A DNA stretch of 41,260 nt from an uncultured Lachnospiraceae bacterium (GCA_910583895.1 CAJTYJ010000016.1:1-41260); one strand, 5' to 3'; counted from the first letter of the stretch, positions 31,722 to 41,083 are shown. The notes: generated from the sequence alone by a model not told the origin. Program-made: numbers and translations.

Positions 31722-31739
31722 AGTTAGCGCACGCTAACT
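31722..31739. promoter_or_regulatory. Palindrome, likely operator of the efflux operon
   Basis: Perfect inverted repeat AGTTAGCG-CA-CGCTAACT upstream of the MacA-like gene (start 31858). Its symmetry fits a dimeric TetR- or MarR-type regulator, but no regulator gene is adjacent. A clear promoter downstream could not be assigned. Confidence 0.6.
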
Positions 31740-31857
31740 GTAAGGACGAACACATTTTTTTCACAGGGTGATCAATTTTTTTACACATATTGCCAGTACA
31801 ATAATGGGGATGAGGCTTAAAGAGCATCGAACGAAACGTGGATAAAGGAGGACTGTT

Positions 31858-33411
31858 GTGAAAAAAAGACAGATGGTGATCGTTGGAGGGATCCTTTTGG
31901 TGGCTGCGGCGGGGACTGTGGGTTTTCTGGTGCAGAATCAGAAAAGACAAAGAGCAGCTGCACAGGGACAGGTGGTACAGATTGAGACCGTGGAGGTGAA
32001 GCGGCAGAATCTGATTGATTCTGTCAGCGTGACGGGGACCATAGAGAGTGCGGATGCGAGAAAAGTCTCTGCCAGTGCCAGGGATGTGAAGGTACAGGAG
32101 GTCCGCTATAAGGTGGGAGATTATGTCAATGCGGGCGACGTGGTAGTGGTGCTGGATTCTTCCAGCCTTGAGCTGAGCTTGAAGGAGGCTCAGAACCGGC
32201 AGGCTTTAAGTGCCTATACAGAGAGCAAATCCATACAAAACGCAACAGACAGTTATCAAGAGGCGCTGGAGGATGGCACCGATTCTTATAACCGGGCGGT
32301 TGAGGATGAGGCGCAGGCCAAGGAGAATTTGATGGAAGCGGGAGGGGATCTGAACGATGCAGCTTCCCGTCTGAAGAGATGGGAGGAGCGGGTCGCGGAG
32401 GCAAAGAAAGCACTGGAAGAAGCCTCTGTTCCTTCGGAACCGGGTGAGGGTGCGACAGAGGAAGAACGGGCCGCTTACCAGGGGGAGATGGAGGCATATC
32501 AGAACCTGGAGGCAGCATACAAAGAGGCACAGGCGTCTTATACAGAGGCCCACCAGGCATACAATTCCGCCGAGGAGGCAGAGAAAAAGGCACAGGAGCT
32601 TTATGAGACTGCGTCAAAGTCACTTTTGGAAGAACAAAAGAACAATGACCGCAGCATCGCCCAGGCGGAAGATAACCTGGAAAAGGCGCAGATGGAACAT
32701 ACATATTCCAATGACAGCAGCCAGCAGACCATTGAGAATTATGAAGAACAGATTAAAAGCTGTACGGTGACAGCACCAATCTCCGGTATGATCACGGCCA
32801 TGAATGTGGAGGCGGGAGATACGTATATGGGAGAAGGAAGTGCACTGTTCGAGGTGGCGGACTATGAACATTTTGTAGTGTCTGCCAAGGTTGACGAGTA
32901 TGAGATCAGCAGTATCCAAAAAGATATGGCGGCGGCGGTTATGGTGGAGGCTGTCAGCGAAGAGGAGCTGCCGGCCAAAGTGTCTTTTGTGTCTCCTACG
33001 TCGGATACATCAGATAATGGAAGTGCTTCTTATAAACTTGAGATCGGGATTGAAGAGGAGAACCAGGATCTTCGGATCGGCATGACCGCAAAGGCAAGCA
33101 TTGTCCTGCAGGGAGTGTATGACGTGCTGACTGTGCCTTATGACTGTGTGGAGACAGATGAGGAGGGAAACGCTTCGGTCTATATTGACAGAGACGGAGA
33201 GAAGGTGTCCATTCCGGTAACCCTTGGCATGCAGGGGGACTATTATGTGGAAGTATCCGGAGAGGGGATTACGGATGATACCAGAGTGTATTACCCGTCT
33301 CCCATGCTGCAGGCCACAGGCGCTGACAACAGCCGGGGAGAAGAACGGGAGCTGGAGATGCCAATGGGAGGCGGGGCCCCCGGCGGTCCGGGAGGTTTTC
33401 AGGGCAGATGA
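31858..33411 (+). CDS. MacA-like efflux adaptor (HlyD/RND adaptor family)
   Basis: 517 residues. An N-terminal membrane anchor (about 6-24) is followed by half a lipoyl domain (about 60-105), a very long coiled-coil hairpin (about 105-285; Ala, Glu and Gln-rich), the second lipoyl half with CTVTAPISGMITAMNVEAGD, and beta-barrel and proximal domains up to about 490. A Gly-rich tail closes it. It links the MacB-type permease to the cell exterior. The start is GTG at 31858 with AAAGGAGG 5-6 nt before. It overlaps the ATPase gene by 4 nt. Confidence 0.9.
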   Translation: MKKRQMVIVGGILLVAAAGTVGFLVQNQKRQRAAAQGQVVQIETVEVKRQNLIDSVSVTGTIESADARKVSASARDVKVQEVRYKVGDYVNAGDVVVVLDSSSLELSLKEAQNRQALSAYTESKSIQNATDSYQEALEDGTDSYNRAVEDEAQAKENLMEAGGDLNDAASRLKRWEERVAEAKKALEEASVPSEPGEGATEEERAAYQGEMEAYQNLEAAYKEAQASYTEAHQAYNSAEEAEKKAQELYETASKSLLEEQKNNDRSIAQAEDNLEKAQMEHTYSNDSSQQTIENYEEQIKSCTVTAPISGMITAMNVEAGDTYMGEGSALFEVADYEHFVVSAKVDEYEISSIQKDMAAAVMVEAVSEEELPAKVSFVSPTSDTSDNGSASYKLEIGIEEENQDLRIGMTAKASIVLQGVYDVLTVPYDCVETDEEGNASVYIDRDGEKVSIPVTLGMQGDYYVEVSGEGITDDTRVYYPSPMLQATGADNSRGEERELEMPMGGGAPGGPGGFQGR

Positions 33412-34115
33412 AAGAGCGGAAAACAATGATAGAGTTACAGGGGATTATCAAGCGTTTTTACATAGGAAAGCCCAACGAGCTGGAGATTCTGCACGGGATT
33501 GATCTTCAGGTAAGAGAAGGGGAATTTCTCTCCATCGTAGGCTCTTCGGGATCTGGCAAAACCACGATCATGAATATCATCGGCATCCTGGACCGGCCTA
33601 CGGAAGGCGGATATGTCCTGGACGGAGTGGATGTGGCCAGGGCAAAGGACAAAGAGCTGTCCAGAATCCGAAATCATAAAATTGGTTTCGTTTTTCAGAC
33701 CTATAATCTGATCAGCCGGACCAGTGCTCTGAGAAACGTGGAACTGCCAATGCTGTATGCGGGAGTTCCCAAAGGGGAGCGGACCAGGCGGGCAAAGGAG
33801 CTGCTGCGGATGGTGGATATGGAAGAACGCCTCAACCACAATCCGGATGAACTTTCCGGCGGACAAAAACAAAGAGTAGCGATTGCCCGGGCCATGGCCA
33901 ACGATCCGGCCATTATCCTGGCGGATGAGCCCACCGGAGCGCTGGATTCTGTCACCGGCCGCAGAATTATGGATATTTTTCAAAGGCTGAACCAGGAAAA
34001 GAAAAAGACCATCATCCTGATCACTCACTCCCAGGAACTGGCGGAAGAGACACAAAGGATTGTGACTTTAAAAGACGGAAAGATCATCGGGGAGAGGAGG
34101 GGATCCGGATGCTGA
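33408..34115 (+). CDS. MacB/LolD-type ABC ATPase
   Basis: 235 residues: Walker A GSSGSGKTT (about 45-53), Q-loop VFQTYNL, the signature LSGGQKQRVAIARAM (about 149-163), Walker B IILADEPTGALDS and His switch ITHSQEL. The family powers mechanotransmission-type transporters that export peptides, antibiotics or lipoproteins. The first ATG (33408) overlaps the adaptor stop; an ATG at 33426 gives the more usual beginning MIELQG and is an equally possible start. It overlaps the permease gene by 7 nt. Confidence 0.92.
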   Translation: MKERKTMIELQGIIKRFYIGKPNELEILHGIDLQVREGEFLSIVGSSGSGKTTIMNIIGILDRPTEGGYVLDGVDVARAKDKELSRIRNHKIGFVFQTYNLISRTSALRNVELPMLYAGVPKGERTRRAKELLRMVDMEERLNHNPDELSGGQKQRVAIARAMANDPAIILADEPTGALDSVTGRRIMDIFQRLNQEKKKTIILITHSQELAEETQRIVTLKDGKIIGERRGSGC

Positions 34116-35401
34116 TCCTGGAAAATATTCTGCTTGCCCTTGGGGGACTTCGGGCAAATAAGATGCGTTCGCTTCTGACTATGCTTGGAATCATCATCGG
34201 TATCGCTTCGGTGATCGCCATCATGACGCTGGGGGATTCCATCAAAAGTTCTGTGACTGATTCCATGGAGGCAATGGGAGCCAACAACATCACGGCAGGT
34301 CTTAAGCAGAAAAGTACCATGACAAAGACTTCAGACAGCGGCATGACATTTTCTTATGGTCCAAGGATGACAAAGATGCAGGAAGAAGATTATGTGACAG
34401 AAGAAATGCTGGCAGAGCTTAAGGAGCGGTTTCCGGAGGCGATTAAAGGGTATGCCCTGTCAGAAAGCGTGGGAACGGGAACTGTGCGGGCGGGAACTTC
34501 CCAGGCCTATGTGGATGCCAGGGGCGTGAACCAGGAAGAACTGGATCAGGAGGATCTGAATCTGCTGGCCGGGAGGACTTTGTCGGTCAGGGACCAGGAA
34601 GAAGGACGAAAAGTGGCACTGGTGTCGGATCTGTTTGTAAAAAATATTTTTGATCATGATACCCAAAAGGCCATCGGGCAGACCGTGGACGTTCTTTTTG
34701 AAAACCGCTATTATGCGTATACGATTGTCGGAGTTTATGAATATGAGAACAGCGGCATGGAGTTTGTAAGCAGCTCCGAGGAAGATACGCCGACGGCGCT
34801 GTATCTGCCGCTTCGGACGGCAGAAAATCAGAATCATAATACATCCGGATACAGCCAGTTTACAATCTTAACCGCAGAGGGAATCAGCGCAACTGATTTT
34901 TGCACATCGGTTGAAGACTACATGAACAACCGGTATTATAAAGACAACAAAAATTTTGAGATCAGCGCCATGAGTATGGAGTCCATCATCGAAAGCATGA
35001 CCAGCATGCTGTCCACCGTTGCGCTGGCCATTGCAGCCATCGGGGGGATTTCTCTGCTGGTTGGAGGAATCGGTGTGATGAATATCATGCTGGTATCCAT
35101 CACAGAACGGACTCGTGAGATCGGAACCCGGAAAGCCCTTGGAGCCACCAATGGTTCTATCCGTCTGCAGTTTATCACAGAAGCAATGGTGCTGTGTTTA
35201 GTGGGAGGAATTCTAGGGATTGTACTGGGCATTGTTGTTGCCGCTTTTGCCACAAATCTGATGGGGTATGCGGTACGCCCTTCCGCTGCCGGAATTTTGA
35301 TCTCTGTCAGTTTTTCCGCGCTCATTGGAGTTTTCTTTGGTTATTATCCGGCCAGCAAGGCGGCAAAATTAAATCCAATCGAAGCGCTGCGGTACGAATA
35401 A
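34109..35401 (+). CDS. MacB-type ABC permease
   Basis: 430 residues with the MacB layout: an N-terminal helix (about 20-42) after ALGGLRANKMRSLLTMLGIIIGIASV, a large extracellular MacB_PCD domain (about 60-270), then FtsX-type helices (about 300-330, 352-382 and 390-415) with GGIGVMNIMLVSITERTREIG. It exports a small molecule or peptide with the ATPase and adaptor. The final residues PASKAAKLNPIEALRYE are characteristic. The substrate is not shown; a role in antimicrobial-peptide defence or lipid export is possible. Confidence 0.92.
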   Translation: MLILENILLALGGLRANKMRSLLTMLGIIIGIASVIAIMTLGDSIKSSVTDSMEAMGANNITAGLKQKSTMTKTSDSGMTFSYGPRMTKMQEEDYVTEEMLAELKERFPEAIKGYALSESVGTGTVRAGTSQAYVDARGVNQEELDQEDLNLLAGRTLSVRDQEEGRKVALVSDLFVKNIFDHDTQKAIGQTVDVLFENRYYAYTIVGVYEYENSGMEFVSSSEEDTPTALYLPLRTAENQNHNTSGYSQFTILTAEGISATDFCTSVEDYMNNRYYKDNKNFEISAMSMESIIESMTSMLSTVALAIAAIGGISLLVGGIGVMNIMLVSITERTREIGTRKALGATNGSIRLQFITEAMVLCLVGGILGIVLGIVVAAFATNLMGYAVRPSAAGILISVSFSALIGVFFGYYPASKAAKLNPIEALRYE

Positions 35402-35405
35402 GCAG

Positions 35406-35434
35406 TTGAAACCTGGTCCGTTTTATGTTATGCT
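35406..35434 (+). promoter_or_regulatory. Candidate promoter of the NlpC/P60 gene
   Basis: TTGAAA at 35406-35411, a 17-bp spacer and TATGCT at 35429-35434. The predicted start near 35441 coincides with GGAGG (35441-35445), leaving almost no leader, so the call is tentative. Confidence 0.45.
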
Positions 35435-35453
35435 AAAAACGGAGGTTTAAGGG

Positions 35454-36731
35454 ATGAGATGGAAAAAGACAAGCTGTCTGCTTCTGGCGGCGGTGGTATG
35501 GGTTTCTGGCATTTCTGCATCAGCGACCAGTATCAAAAGTCTGCAGAATCAGAAATCGCAGAATGAAAAGGAACTCAAAAATATTCAGTCGCAGATCAGC
35601 GGTCTGGAAGGTAAGAAAAATGCACTCAGCAATGAAGTGAACGGTCTGAATGATGAACTGACCAACACCCTTTTGAATATTGAAGTGCTGGAAAGCGACC
35701 TGGCAGATAAAGAGGTCGAGATCCAGGAGGCCGAGATCGCATATGAGGAGGCAAAAGCCACGGAAGAGCGGCAGTATGAGGCCATGAAGCTTCGGATTCA
35801 GTATCTGTATGAGTCAGGGAATACCGGATATATGGAGCTTCTCCTGACCTCCGACAGCGTGGCGGATCTGATGAATAAGGTGGACTATGCAGAAGAGCTG
35901 CAGGAGTATGACAATCGCCTGCTGGATGAATACAAAGCGGCCAAACAGGCGGTGATTGAGCTACAGCAGCGTCTGGAAGAGGAGAAAGAGGAACTTCTGG
36001 AGATGCAGGCTCAGTTAGAGGAGGAAAAGGCGAATCTAGAAGCCATGATCGCCAGAAAGCGGAGCGAGATCGCGAATTTTGATGGTCAGTTAAGTGCGGC
36101 CCGGGCAAGGGTCAGCGAGTACCAGCAAAAGATCAAAGAGCAGAACGCTCAGATCAAAAGACTTCAGGAAGAGGAGGCCAGACGGGCAGCAGAGGCCGCA
36201 AGAGCAGCCAAGAATGCGGCAAAGCCTTCTTCCGGGGGAAATAACAGCGGGGGAAATAACAGTGGAGGAGACACATCCGGCGGCAGCTCCGGTGACGATT
36301 CCGGGAGCGCAGGGAGCGGTTCTTCCGGAAGCAATTCTTCCGGTAGCGGATCCTCCGGAGGAAGTTCTTCGGACGGCGGCAGTTCTTCCGGAGGAGGAGG
36401 TTCCATCGCATCCTATGGACTGCAGTTTGTGGGATATCCTTATGTATTTGGAGGAAACAGTCTGACAAACGGGACTGACTGTTCCGGGTTTGTCAATCTG
36501 GTGCATGCACATTTTGGCATCTCCACTCCCAGAGATTCCGGCTCTTTGGCCGGGGGCGGCAGAGCGGTCAGCGAATCGGAGAAGCAGCCGGGAGATGTGG
36601 TCTGTTATTATGGACATGTGGGGATCTACATCGGCAACAATCAGATTGTACATGCGAGTACGGAGCGAAGCGGCATCAAAGTAACGAATATGTACTACCG
36701 AAGTGTCCGCTGTATTCGCAGGTACTGGTAG
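35454..36731 (+). CDS. Secreted NlpC/P60 peptidoglycan hydrolase with coiled coil
   Basis: 425 residues. A signal peptide (about 1-26, ending ISASA) is followed by a long coiled coil (about 28-255; CwlO/PcsB-type), a Ser/Gly-rich linker (about 260-325) and a C-terminal NlpC/P60 domain with Cys343 (TDCSGFV), His in YGHVGIYIG and His in IVHAS. The domain cleaves D-Glu to diamino-acid bonds in wall peptides. The coiled coil in this class is commonly controlled by FtsEX-type complexes. It follows the MacB-like genes by 52 bp; a link to them is uncertain. Confidence 0.92.
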   Translation: MRWKKTSCLLLAAVVWVSGISASATSIKSLQNQKSQNEKELKNIQSQISGLEGKKNALSNEVNGLNDELTNTLLNIEVLESDLADKEVEIQEAEIAYEEAKATEERQYEAMKLRIQYLYESGNTGYMELLLTSDSVADLMNKVDYAEELQEYDNRLLDEYKAAKQAVIELQQRLEEEKEELLEMQAQLEEEKANLEAMIARKRSEIANFDGQLSAARARVSEYQQKIKEQNAQIKRLQEEEARRAAEAARAAKNAAKPSSGGNNSGGNNSGGDTSGGSSGDDSGSAGSGSSGSNSSGSGSSGGSSSDGGSSSGGGGSIASYGLQFVGYPYVFGGNSLTNGTDCSGFVNLVHAHFGISTPRDSGSLAGGGRAVSESEKQPGDVVCYYGHVGIYIGNNQIVHASTERSGIKVTNMYYRSVRCIRRYW

Positions 36732-36795
36732 CTTTTTCCGGGCCATACATATTTTCGCAAAAATTATGAAATTTTGTGAAAACCTGAAAAATGAA

Positions 36796-36824
36796 TTGAC
36801 AAATAAGAATTCAATGTTTATCAT
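36796..36824 (+). promoter_or_regulatory. Promoter of livK
   Basis: TTGACA at 36796-36801, a 17-bp spacer and TATCAT at 36819-36824. The expected start near 36831 lies inside a palindrome. Confidence 0.8.
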
Positions 36825-36825
36825 G

Positions 36826-36855
36826 ATATCCGACACCATCAAGCGTGTCGGATAT
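36826..36855. promoter_or_regulatory. Palindrome at the livK transcription start
   Basis: Perfect 11-bp inverted repeat ATATCCGACAC / GTGTCGGATAT (36826-36836 with 36845-36855) followed by TTTATT, 33 bp before the ATG. It overlaps the predicted start site, so it may be an operator, or a 5' hairpin of the mRNA; as a terminator it could only act on transcripts from the upstream NlpC gene. Confidence 0.75.
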
Positions 36856-36888
36856 TTTATTAAGAAAGATTATGAGGAGGAAAGAATT

Positions 36889-38127
36889 ATGAAAAAGTTA
36901 CTTAGTCTTGCCATGGCAGGCATGCTGGCCTTTTCCGTAGCGGCCTGCGGAAATTCTGAGACGCCGGCAGCCAGTGACAGCAACGCAGCTGCTGAGAGCC
37001 CGGATGCAGCGGCAACGGATGGTGCAGCAGCATCTGATGATGCGGCAGCAGGCAGCGCAGAAGGCGGAGTTTTAAAGATTGGCGGCATCGGACCGACGAC
37101 CGGAGGAGCAGCCGTATATGGTCTGGCAGTTATGAACGCAGCAAATCTGGCTGTGGAGGAGATCAACGCAGCAGGCGGCATCAACGGCATGCAGGTTGAG
37201 TTCCAGTTTGAGGACGACGAGCACGACGCAGAGAAATCTGTCAATGCATATAATACCCTGAAAGACTGGGGTATGCAGATGTTAATGGGAACCGTTACTT
37301 CCACACCTTGTACGGCAGTGGTGGCAAAGAGTGCAGAGGACAATATGTTCCAGCTGACTCCCTCCGGTTCCGCAGTGGAGAGTATCGCACAGCCGAACGC
37401 ATTCCGTGTATGCTTCTCAGACCCGAACCAGGGTGCGGCGTCTGCACAGTACATCGGCGAGAACAAGATCGCAACCAAAGTGGCAGTGATCTATGACAGC
37501 TCCGATGTGTATTCCAGCGGTATCTATGAGACCTTTGCAGCAGAGGCAGCCAACCAGGGTCTGGAGATCGTGGCTGCAGAGGCGTTTACTGCTGACAGCA
37601 AGACCGATTTCTCCGTACAGCTTCAGAAGGCGAACGAAGCAGGCGCAGAGCTTGTATTCCTTCCGATCTATTACACGGAGGCTTCCATCATCCTGAAGCA
37701 GGCTTCCACCATGAACTTTGATCCGATCTTCTTTGGCTGCGACGGTCTGGATGGTATCCTGGCAGTGGAGGAGTTTGACACAGCTCTGGCAGAAGGCGTA
37801 ATGCTCCTGACTCCGTTTGCGGCTGACGCAGACGATGAGGCGACCAAGAAATTTGTAACTACCTATCAGGAAAAATTCGGTGATATCCCGAACCAGTTTG
37901 CAGCAGATGCTTATGATGCGATCTACATCATCAAGGCTGCAGCAGAGAAGGCAGGCATCACCGCTGATATGAGTGCATCGGATATGTGTGAGGCCATGAA
38001 GACAGCTATGACCGAGATCACCGTGGACGGTCTGACCGGAACAGGCATCACCTGGTCTGCAGACGGCGAGCCGAGCAAAGATCCGAAGGCAGTGGTGATC
38101 GCTGACGGCGCATACACCGCGATGTAA
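36889..38127 (+). CDS. livK: Branched-chain amino acid ABC transporter binding lipoprotein
   Basis: 412 residues. A signal peptide with lipobox SVAAC (Cys22) and an Ala/Asp/Ser-rich linker (about 25-63) precede a Peripla_BP_6 domain with LKIGGIGPTTGGAAVYG and NLAVEEINAAGGINGMQVEFQFEDDEHDAEK, diagnostic for LivK-type receptors. ATG at 36889 follows AGGAGG. It binds Leu, Ile, Val or a related ligand outside the cell for LivHMG. A terminator separates it from livH, which has its own promoter. Confidence 0.92.
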   Translation: MKKLLSLAMAGMLAFSVAACGNSETPAASDSNAAAESPDAAATDGAAASDDAAAGSAEGGVLKIGGIGPTTGGAAVYGLAVMNAANLAVEEINAAGGINGMQVEFQFEDDEHDAEKSVNAYNTLKDWGMQMLMGTVTSTPCTAVVAKSAEDNMFQLTPSGSAVESIAQPNAFRVCFSDPNQGAASAQYIGENKIATKVAVIYDSSDVYSSGIYETFAAEAANQGLEIVAAEAFTADSKTDFSVQLQKANEAGAELVFLPIYYTEASIILKQASTMNFDPIFFGCDGLDGILAVEEFDTALAEGVMLLTPFAADADDEATKKFVTTYQEKFGDIPNQFAADAYDAIYIIKAAAEKAGITADMSASDMCEAMKTAMTEITVDGLTGTGITWSADGEPSKDPKAVVIADGAYTAM

Positions 38128-38172
38128 GTAAAAATTCAAATCTGCGCAACAGGCAGCAGTCTGAACAGAACA

Positions 38173-38205
38173 GAGGCGTTCCTTTTTTGGGGACGTCTCT
38201 TTTTT
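38173..38205 (+). terminator. Terminator after livK
   Basis: 10-bp stem GAGGCGTTCC / GGGACGTCTC (38173-38182 with 38190-38199, two G-T pairs) followed by six T. Confidence 0.8.
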
Positions 38206-38240
38206 GTTAAGAAAAACCAGCAGAAACAGGGATTGCCCGC

Positions 38241-38269
38241 TTGTGCTGATTTTTATTTTGTGATATACT
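38241..38269 (+). promoter_or_regulatory. Promoter of livHMG
   Basis: TTGTGC at 38241-38246, a 17-bp spacer and TATACT at 38264-38269, about 70 bp before livH. A short GACGG/CCGTC hairpin can form in the leader. Confidence 0.65.
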
Positions 38270-38340
38270 GTGCGGATAGGACGGTCAAACCTCCGTCTGG
38301 GGGAGATTGTTATATTACGATAAAAGAGGAGTGAAGTGAG

Positions 38341-39222
38341 ATGAGTTTCGTATCCTATCTGTTAAACGGCGTCAGCCTCGGCAGTGTCTATGCGATTATA
38401 GCCCTGGGATATACGATGGTGTATGGAATTGCCAAAATGCTGAATTTTGCTCATGGCGATGTCATTATGATCGGAAGCTATGTGGCCTTTGTGGCCATCA
38501 ACAGCATGGGGCTGCCCATACCGGTGGCGATTCTGATGTCGGTGGCGTTTTGTACCATTCTGGGGGTGATGATCGAGCGGGTGGCCTATAAGCCTCTGCG
38601 TCATGCGTCCAAGCTTGCGGTTCTGATTACAGCCATCGGAGCAAGTTATTTCCTGCAGAATGTGGCGCTTCTGATCTTCGGCGCCAATACCAAATCTTTT
38701 TCTTCCGTGGTAAAGATGCAGCCTTTGCAGCTGGCGGATGGTCAGCTGAATATCTCCGGAGAGACGATGGTGACAGTGGCAGTCTGTATTGCCATCATGG
38801 TCTGTCTGATGACTTTTATGAAGTTTTCCAAGGCGGGACATGCCATGCTGGCAGTGTCAGAGGACGGAGGAGCCGCACAGCTTATGGGAATCAATGTCAA
38901 CGGAACTATTGCGCTGACTTTTGCCATTGGTTCTGCTCTGGCAGCAATCGCGGGCGTTCTTCTTTGCTCCGCGTATCCGTCTCTGACGCCTTATACGGGG
39001 GCTATGCCCGGAATCAAAGCTTTTGTGGCAGCAGTGTTTGGGGGGATTGGTTCCATACCGGGAGCATTTATCGGCGGAATTTTGCTTGGGGTCATTGAGA
39101 TTCTGGGAAAAGCCTATATCTCATCTCAGCTTGCAGACGCCATCGTGTTCGCAGTCCTGATCGTGGTACTGGTGGTGAAACCCACCGGTCTTTTGGGAAA
39201 GCAGATGCAGGAAAAGGTATAA
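38341..39222 (+). CDS. livH: Branched-chain amino acid ABC permease LivH
   Basis: 293 residues, eight hydrophobic helices of the BPD_transp_2 family. Typical LivH parts are GVSLGSVYAIIALGYTMVYGI at the N-terminus, LNFAHGDVIMIGSYVAF, MIERVAYKPLRHASKLAVLITAIGAS and AFVAAVFGGIGSIPGAFIGGILLGV. It forms one half of the membrane channel with LivM. The ATG follows GAGGAGTGAAG. The next gene begins 15 bp downstream. Confidence 0.95.
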   Translation: MSFVSYLLNGVSLGSVYAIIALGYTMVYGIAKMLNFAHGDVIMIGSYVAFVAINSMGLPIPVAILMSVAFCTILGVMIERVAYKPLRHASKLAVLITAIGASYFLQNVALLIFGANTKSFSSVVKMQPLQLADGQLNISGETMVTVAVCIAIMVCLMTFMKFSKAGHAMLAVSEDGGAAQLMGINVNGTIALTFAIGSALAAIAGVLLCSAYPSLTPYTGAMPGIKAFVAAVFGGIGSIPGAFIGGILLGVIEILGKAYISSQLADAIVFAVLIVVLVVKPTGLLGKQMQEKV

Positions 39223-39237
39223 GTGGAGGCGGAAACG

Positions 39238-40302
39238 ATGAAGAAATTATCAAAGATAACGAAAAACAGTCTGGTTACATACGGGATTGTGGTGCTTGCA
39301 TATCTGTTCTGCGAGATTTTTATGAGGACCGGACATATGTCCAGTCTTTTGAAAGGGATCCTGGTGCCGCTGTGTGTCTACGTGATCCTTGCGGTGTCCT
39401 TGAATCTGACAGTCGGAATTTTAGGAGAGTTAAGCCTGGGACATGCAGGCTTTATGTGTGTGGGTGCTTTCACGGGAGCAGTTTTTTCCAAATGCATGAT
39501 GACGGTCATCACGGTGCCGGCGCTGCGTTTTTTTCTTGCGCTTCTGGTGGGCGTGGTATGTGCCGGCGTCTGCGGCGTACTGATCGGCATTCCGGTTCTG
39601 CGTCTGCGGGGGGATTATCTGGCTATTGTGACCCTTGCTTTCGGTGAGATCATCAAGAACCTGGTCAATGTCATCTATCTGGGTAAGGACAGCAACGGAT
39701 TTCACCTGTCCATGAAGGATGCCATGTCTTTGAACATGGAGCCGGACGGGCTGGTGATTATCAAAGGCGCCCAGGGGATCACGGGGGCGCCCACGGACTC
39801 GAATTTTACCATCGGCGTGATTCTGGTGCTGATTACGCTGGTGATCGTCACCAATCTGGTGCATTCCAGGACCGGACGGGCAATCATGGCCATCCGGGAC
39901 AACCGGATCGCGGCGGAATCCATCGGCATCAATATTACCAAATATAAGATTCTGGCGTTTAGTATTTCAGCGGCGCTTGCTGGGGCGGCGGGTGTGCTTT
40001 ATGCTCATAATCTGTCCACCCTGACTGCACTTCCGAAGAATTTCGGCTACAATATGTCCATTATGATTCTCGTCTTTGTGGTCCTTGGGGGGATCGGCAG
40101 CATCCGCGGCTCCATGATCGCAGCGGTGGTACTCACTCTGCTTCCGGAGCTTCTGCGGTCCCTGAACGAATATCGTATGCTGATCTATGCAGTGGTGCTG
40201 ATTGCCACCATGATCTTTACCTGGAGTCCGGCGGCCATTGAGCTTCGGGAGCGCTGTTCTCTGGCAAAGCTGTTCCATAAAGAAGAAAAGGAGGTACAGT
40301 GA
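39238..40302 (+). CDS. livM: Branched-chain amino acid ABC permease LivM
   Basis: 354 residues, about nine hydrophobic helices. LivM-typical parts include LNLTVGILGELSLGHAGFMCVGAF (about 55-78), RLRGDYLAIVTLAFGEIIKNL and GRAIMAIRDNRIAAESIGIN. ATG at 39238 is preferred to an in-frame GTG at 39223 because GGAGG lies 8 nt before the ATG. It is the second channel subunit. Its end overlaps a possible GTG start of livG. Confidence 0.95.
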   Translation: MKKLSKITKNSLVTYGIVVLAYLFCEIFMRTGHMSSLLKGILVPLCVYVILAVSLNLTVGILGELSLGHAGFMCVGAFTGAVFSKCMMTVITVPALRFFLALLVGVVCAGVCGVLIGIPVLRLRGDYLAIVTLAFGEIIKNLVNVIYLGKDSNGFHLSMKDAMSLNMEPDGLVIIKGAQGITGAPTDSNFTIGVILVLITLVIVTNLVHSRTGRAIMAIRDNRIAAESIGINITKYKILAFSISAALAGAAGVLYAHNLSTLTALPKNFGYNMSIMILVFVVLGGIGSIRGSMIAAVVLTLLPELLRSLNEYRMLIYAVVLIATMIFTWSPAAIELRERCSLAKLFHKEEKEVQ

Positions 40303-40304
40303 CC

Positions 40305-41069
40305 ATGGCAATACTGGAAGTGAAAAACCTGGGTATCTCTTTTGGCGGACTTCGGGCAGTGGATGATTTTAACCTGGAGATTGAAAAGGGACAGCTTTAC
40401 GGGCTGATCGGACCCAACGGAGCCGGAAAGACGACGGTATTCAATATGCTGACCGGTGTCTATAAGCCCACAGACGGCAGGATTGTGCTGGATGGGGAAG
40501 ACATTACCGGGAAAACCAATATTGAGATCAACAAAGAAGGGATCGCCCGGACATTCCAAAATATCCGTCTGTTTTCAGATCTGACGGTGCTTGACAACGT
40601 CAAGGCGGGCCTTCACAACCAGAAGGAGTACATCTATTCCACCCTGACCGGGATCTTGAGACTGCCGGAATATCGCCGGGCGGAGCGTGCCATGGACGAG
40701 CGTGCCATGGAGCTTTTAAAGGTATTTGACCTGGATCAGGAGGCCACATACAAGGCGTCCAATCTTCCTTATGGTAAACAGAGGAAGTTAGAGATTGCCC
40801 GGGCTCTTGCGACAAATCCGAAACTTCTGCTTCTGGACGAGCCTGCGGCGGGTATGAATCCCAATGAGACACAGGAACTGATGGATACGATTCGTTTTGT
40901 CCGGGATGAATTCCACATGACCATTCTTCTGATTGAACATGATATGAAACTGGTGGCCGGCATCTGCGAGAAGCTGACGGTGCTGAACTTTGGGCAGGTC
41001 CTGGCCTGCGGAGATACCTCCGAAGTGCTGAAAGATCCCAAAGTTATCACCGCATATCTCGGAGAATAA
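40305..41069 (+). CDS. livG: Branched-chain amino acid ABC ATPase LivG
   Basis: 254 residues. Walker A GPNGAGKTT (about 36-44), Q-loop RTFQNIRLF, the signature LPYGKQRKLEIARAL and Walker B LLLLDEPAAGMNP are present, and the length and C-terminal FGQVLACGDTSEVLKDP tail are LivG-like. ATG at 40305 with AGGAGG 10 nt upstream is chosen over GTG at 40299. The partner ATPase livF is not reached before the window ends; the repeat region follows instead. Confidence 0.95.
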   Translation: MAILEVKNLGISFGGLRAVDDFNLEIEKGQLYGLIGPNGAGKTTVFNMLTGVYKPTDGRIVLDGEDITGKTNIEINKEGIARTFQNIRLFSDLTVLDNVKAGLHNQKEYIYSTLTGILRLPEYRRAERAMDERAMELLKVFDLDQEATYKASNLPYGKQRKLEIARALATNPKLLLLDEPAAGMNPNETQELMDTIRFVRDEFHMTILLIEHDMKLVAGICEKLTVLNFGQVLACGDTSEVLKDPKVITAYLGE

Positions 41070-41083
41070 AAAAGAATGGAAGA

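Noticed and set aside
40600..40872. Minus-strand frame inside livG
   Set aside because: It is a shadow of the conserved ATPase sequence and has no independent support.
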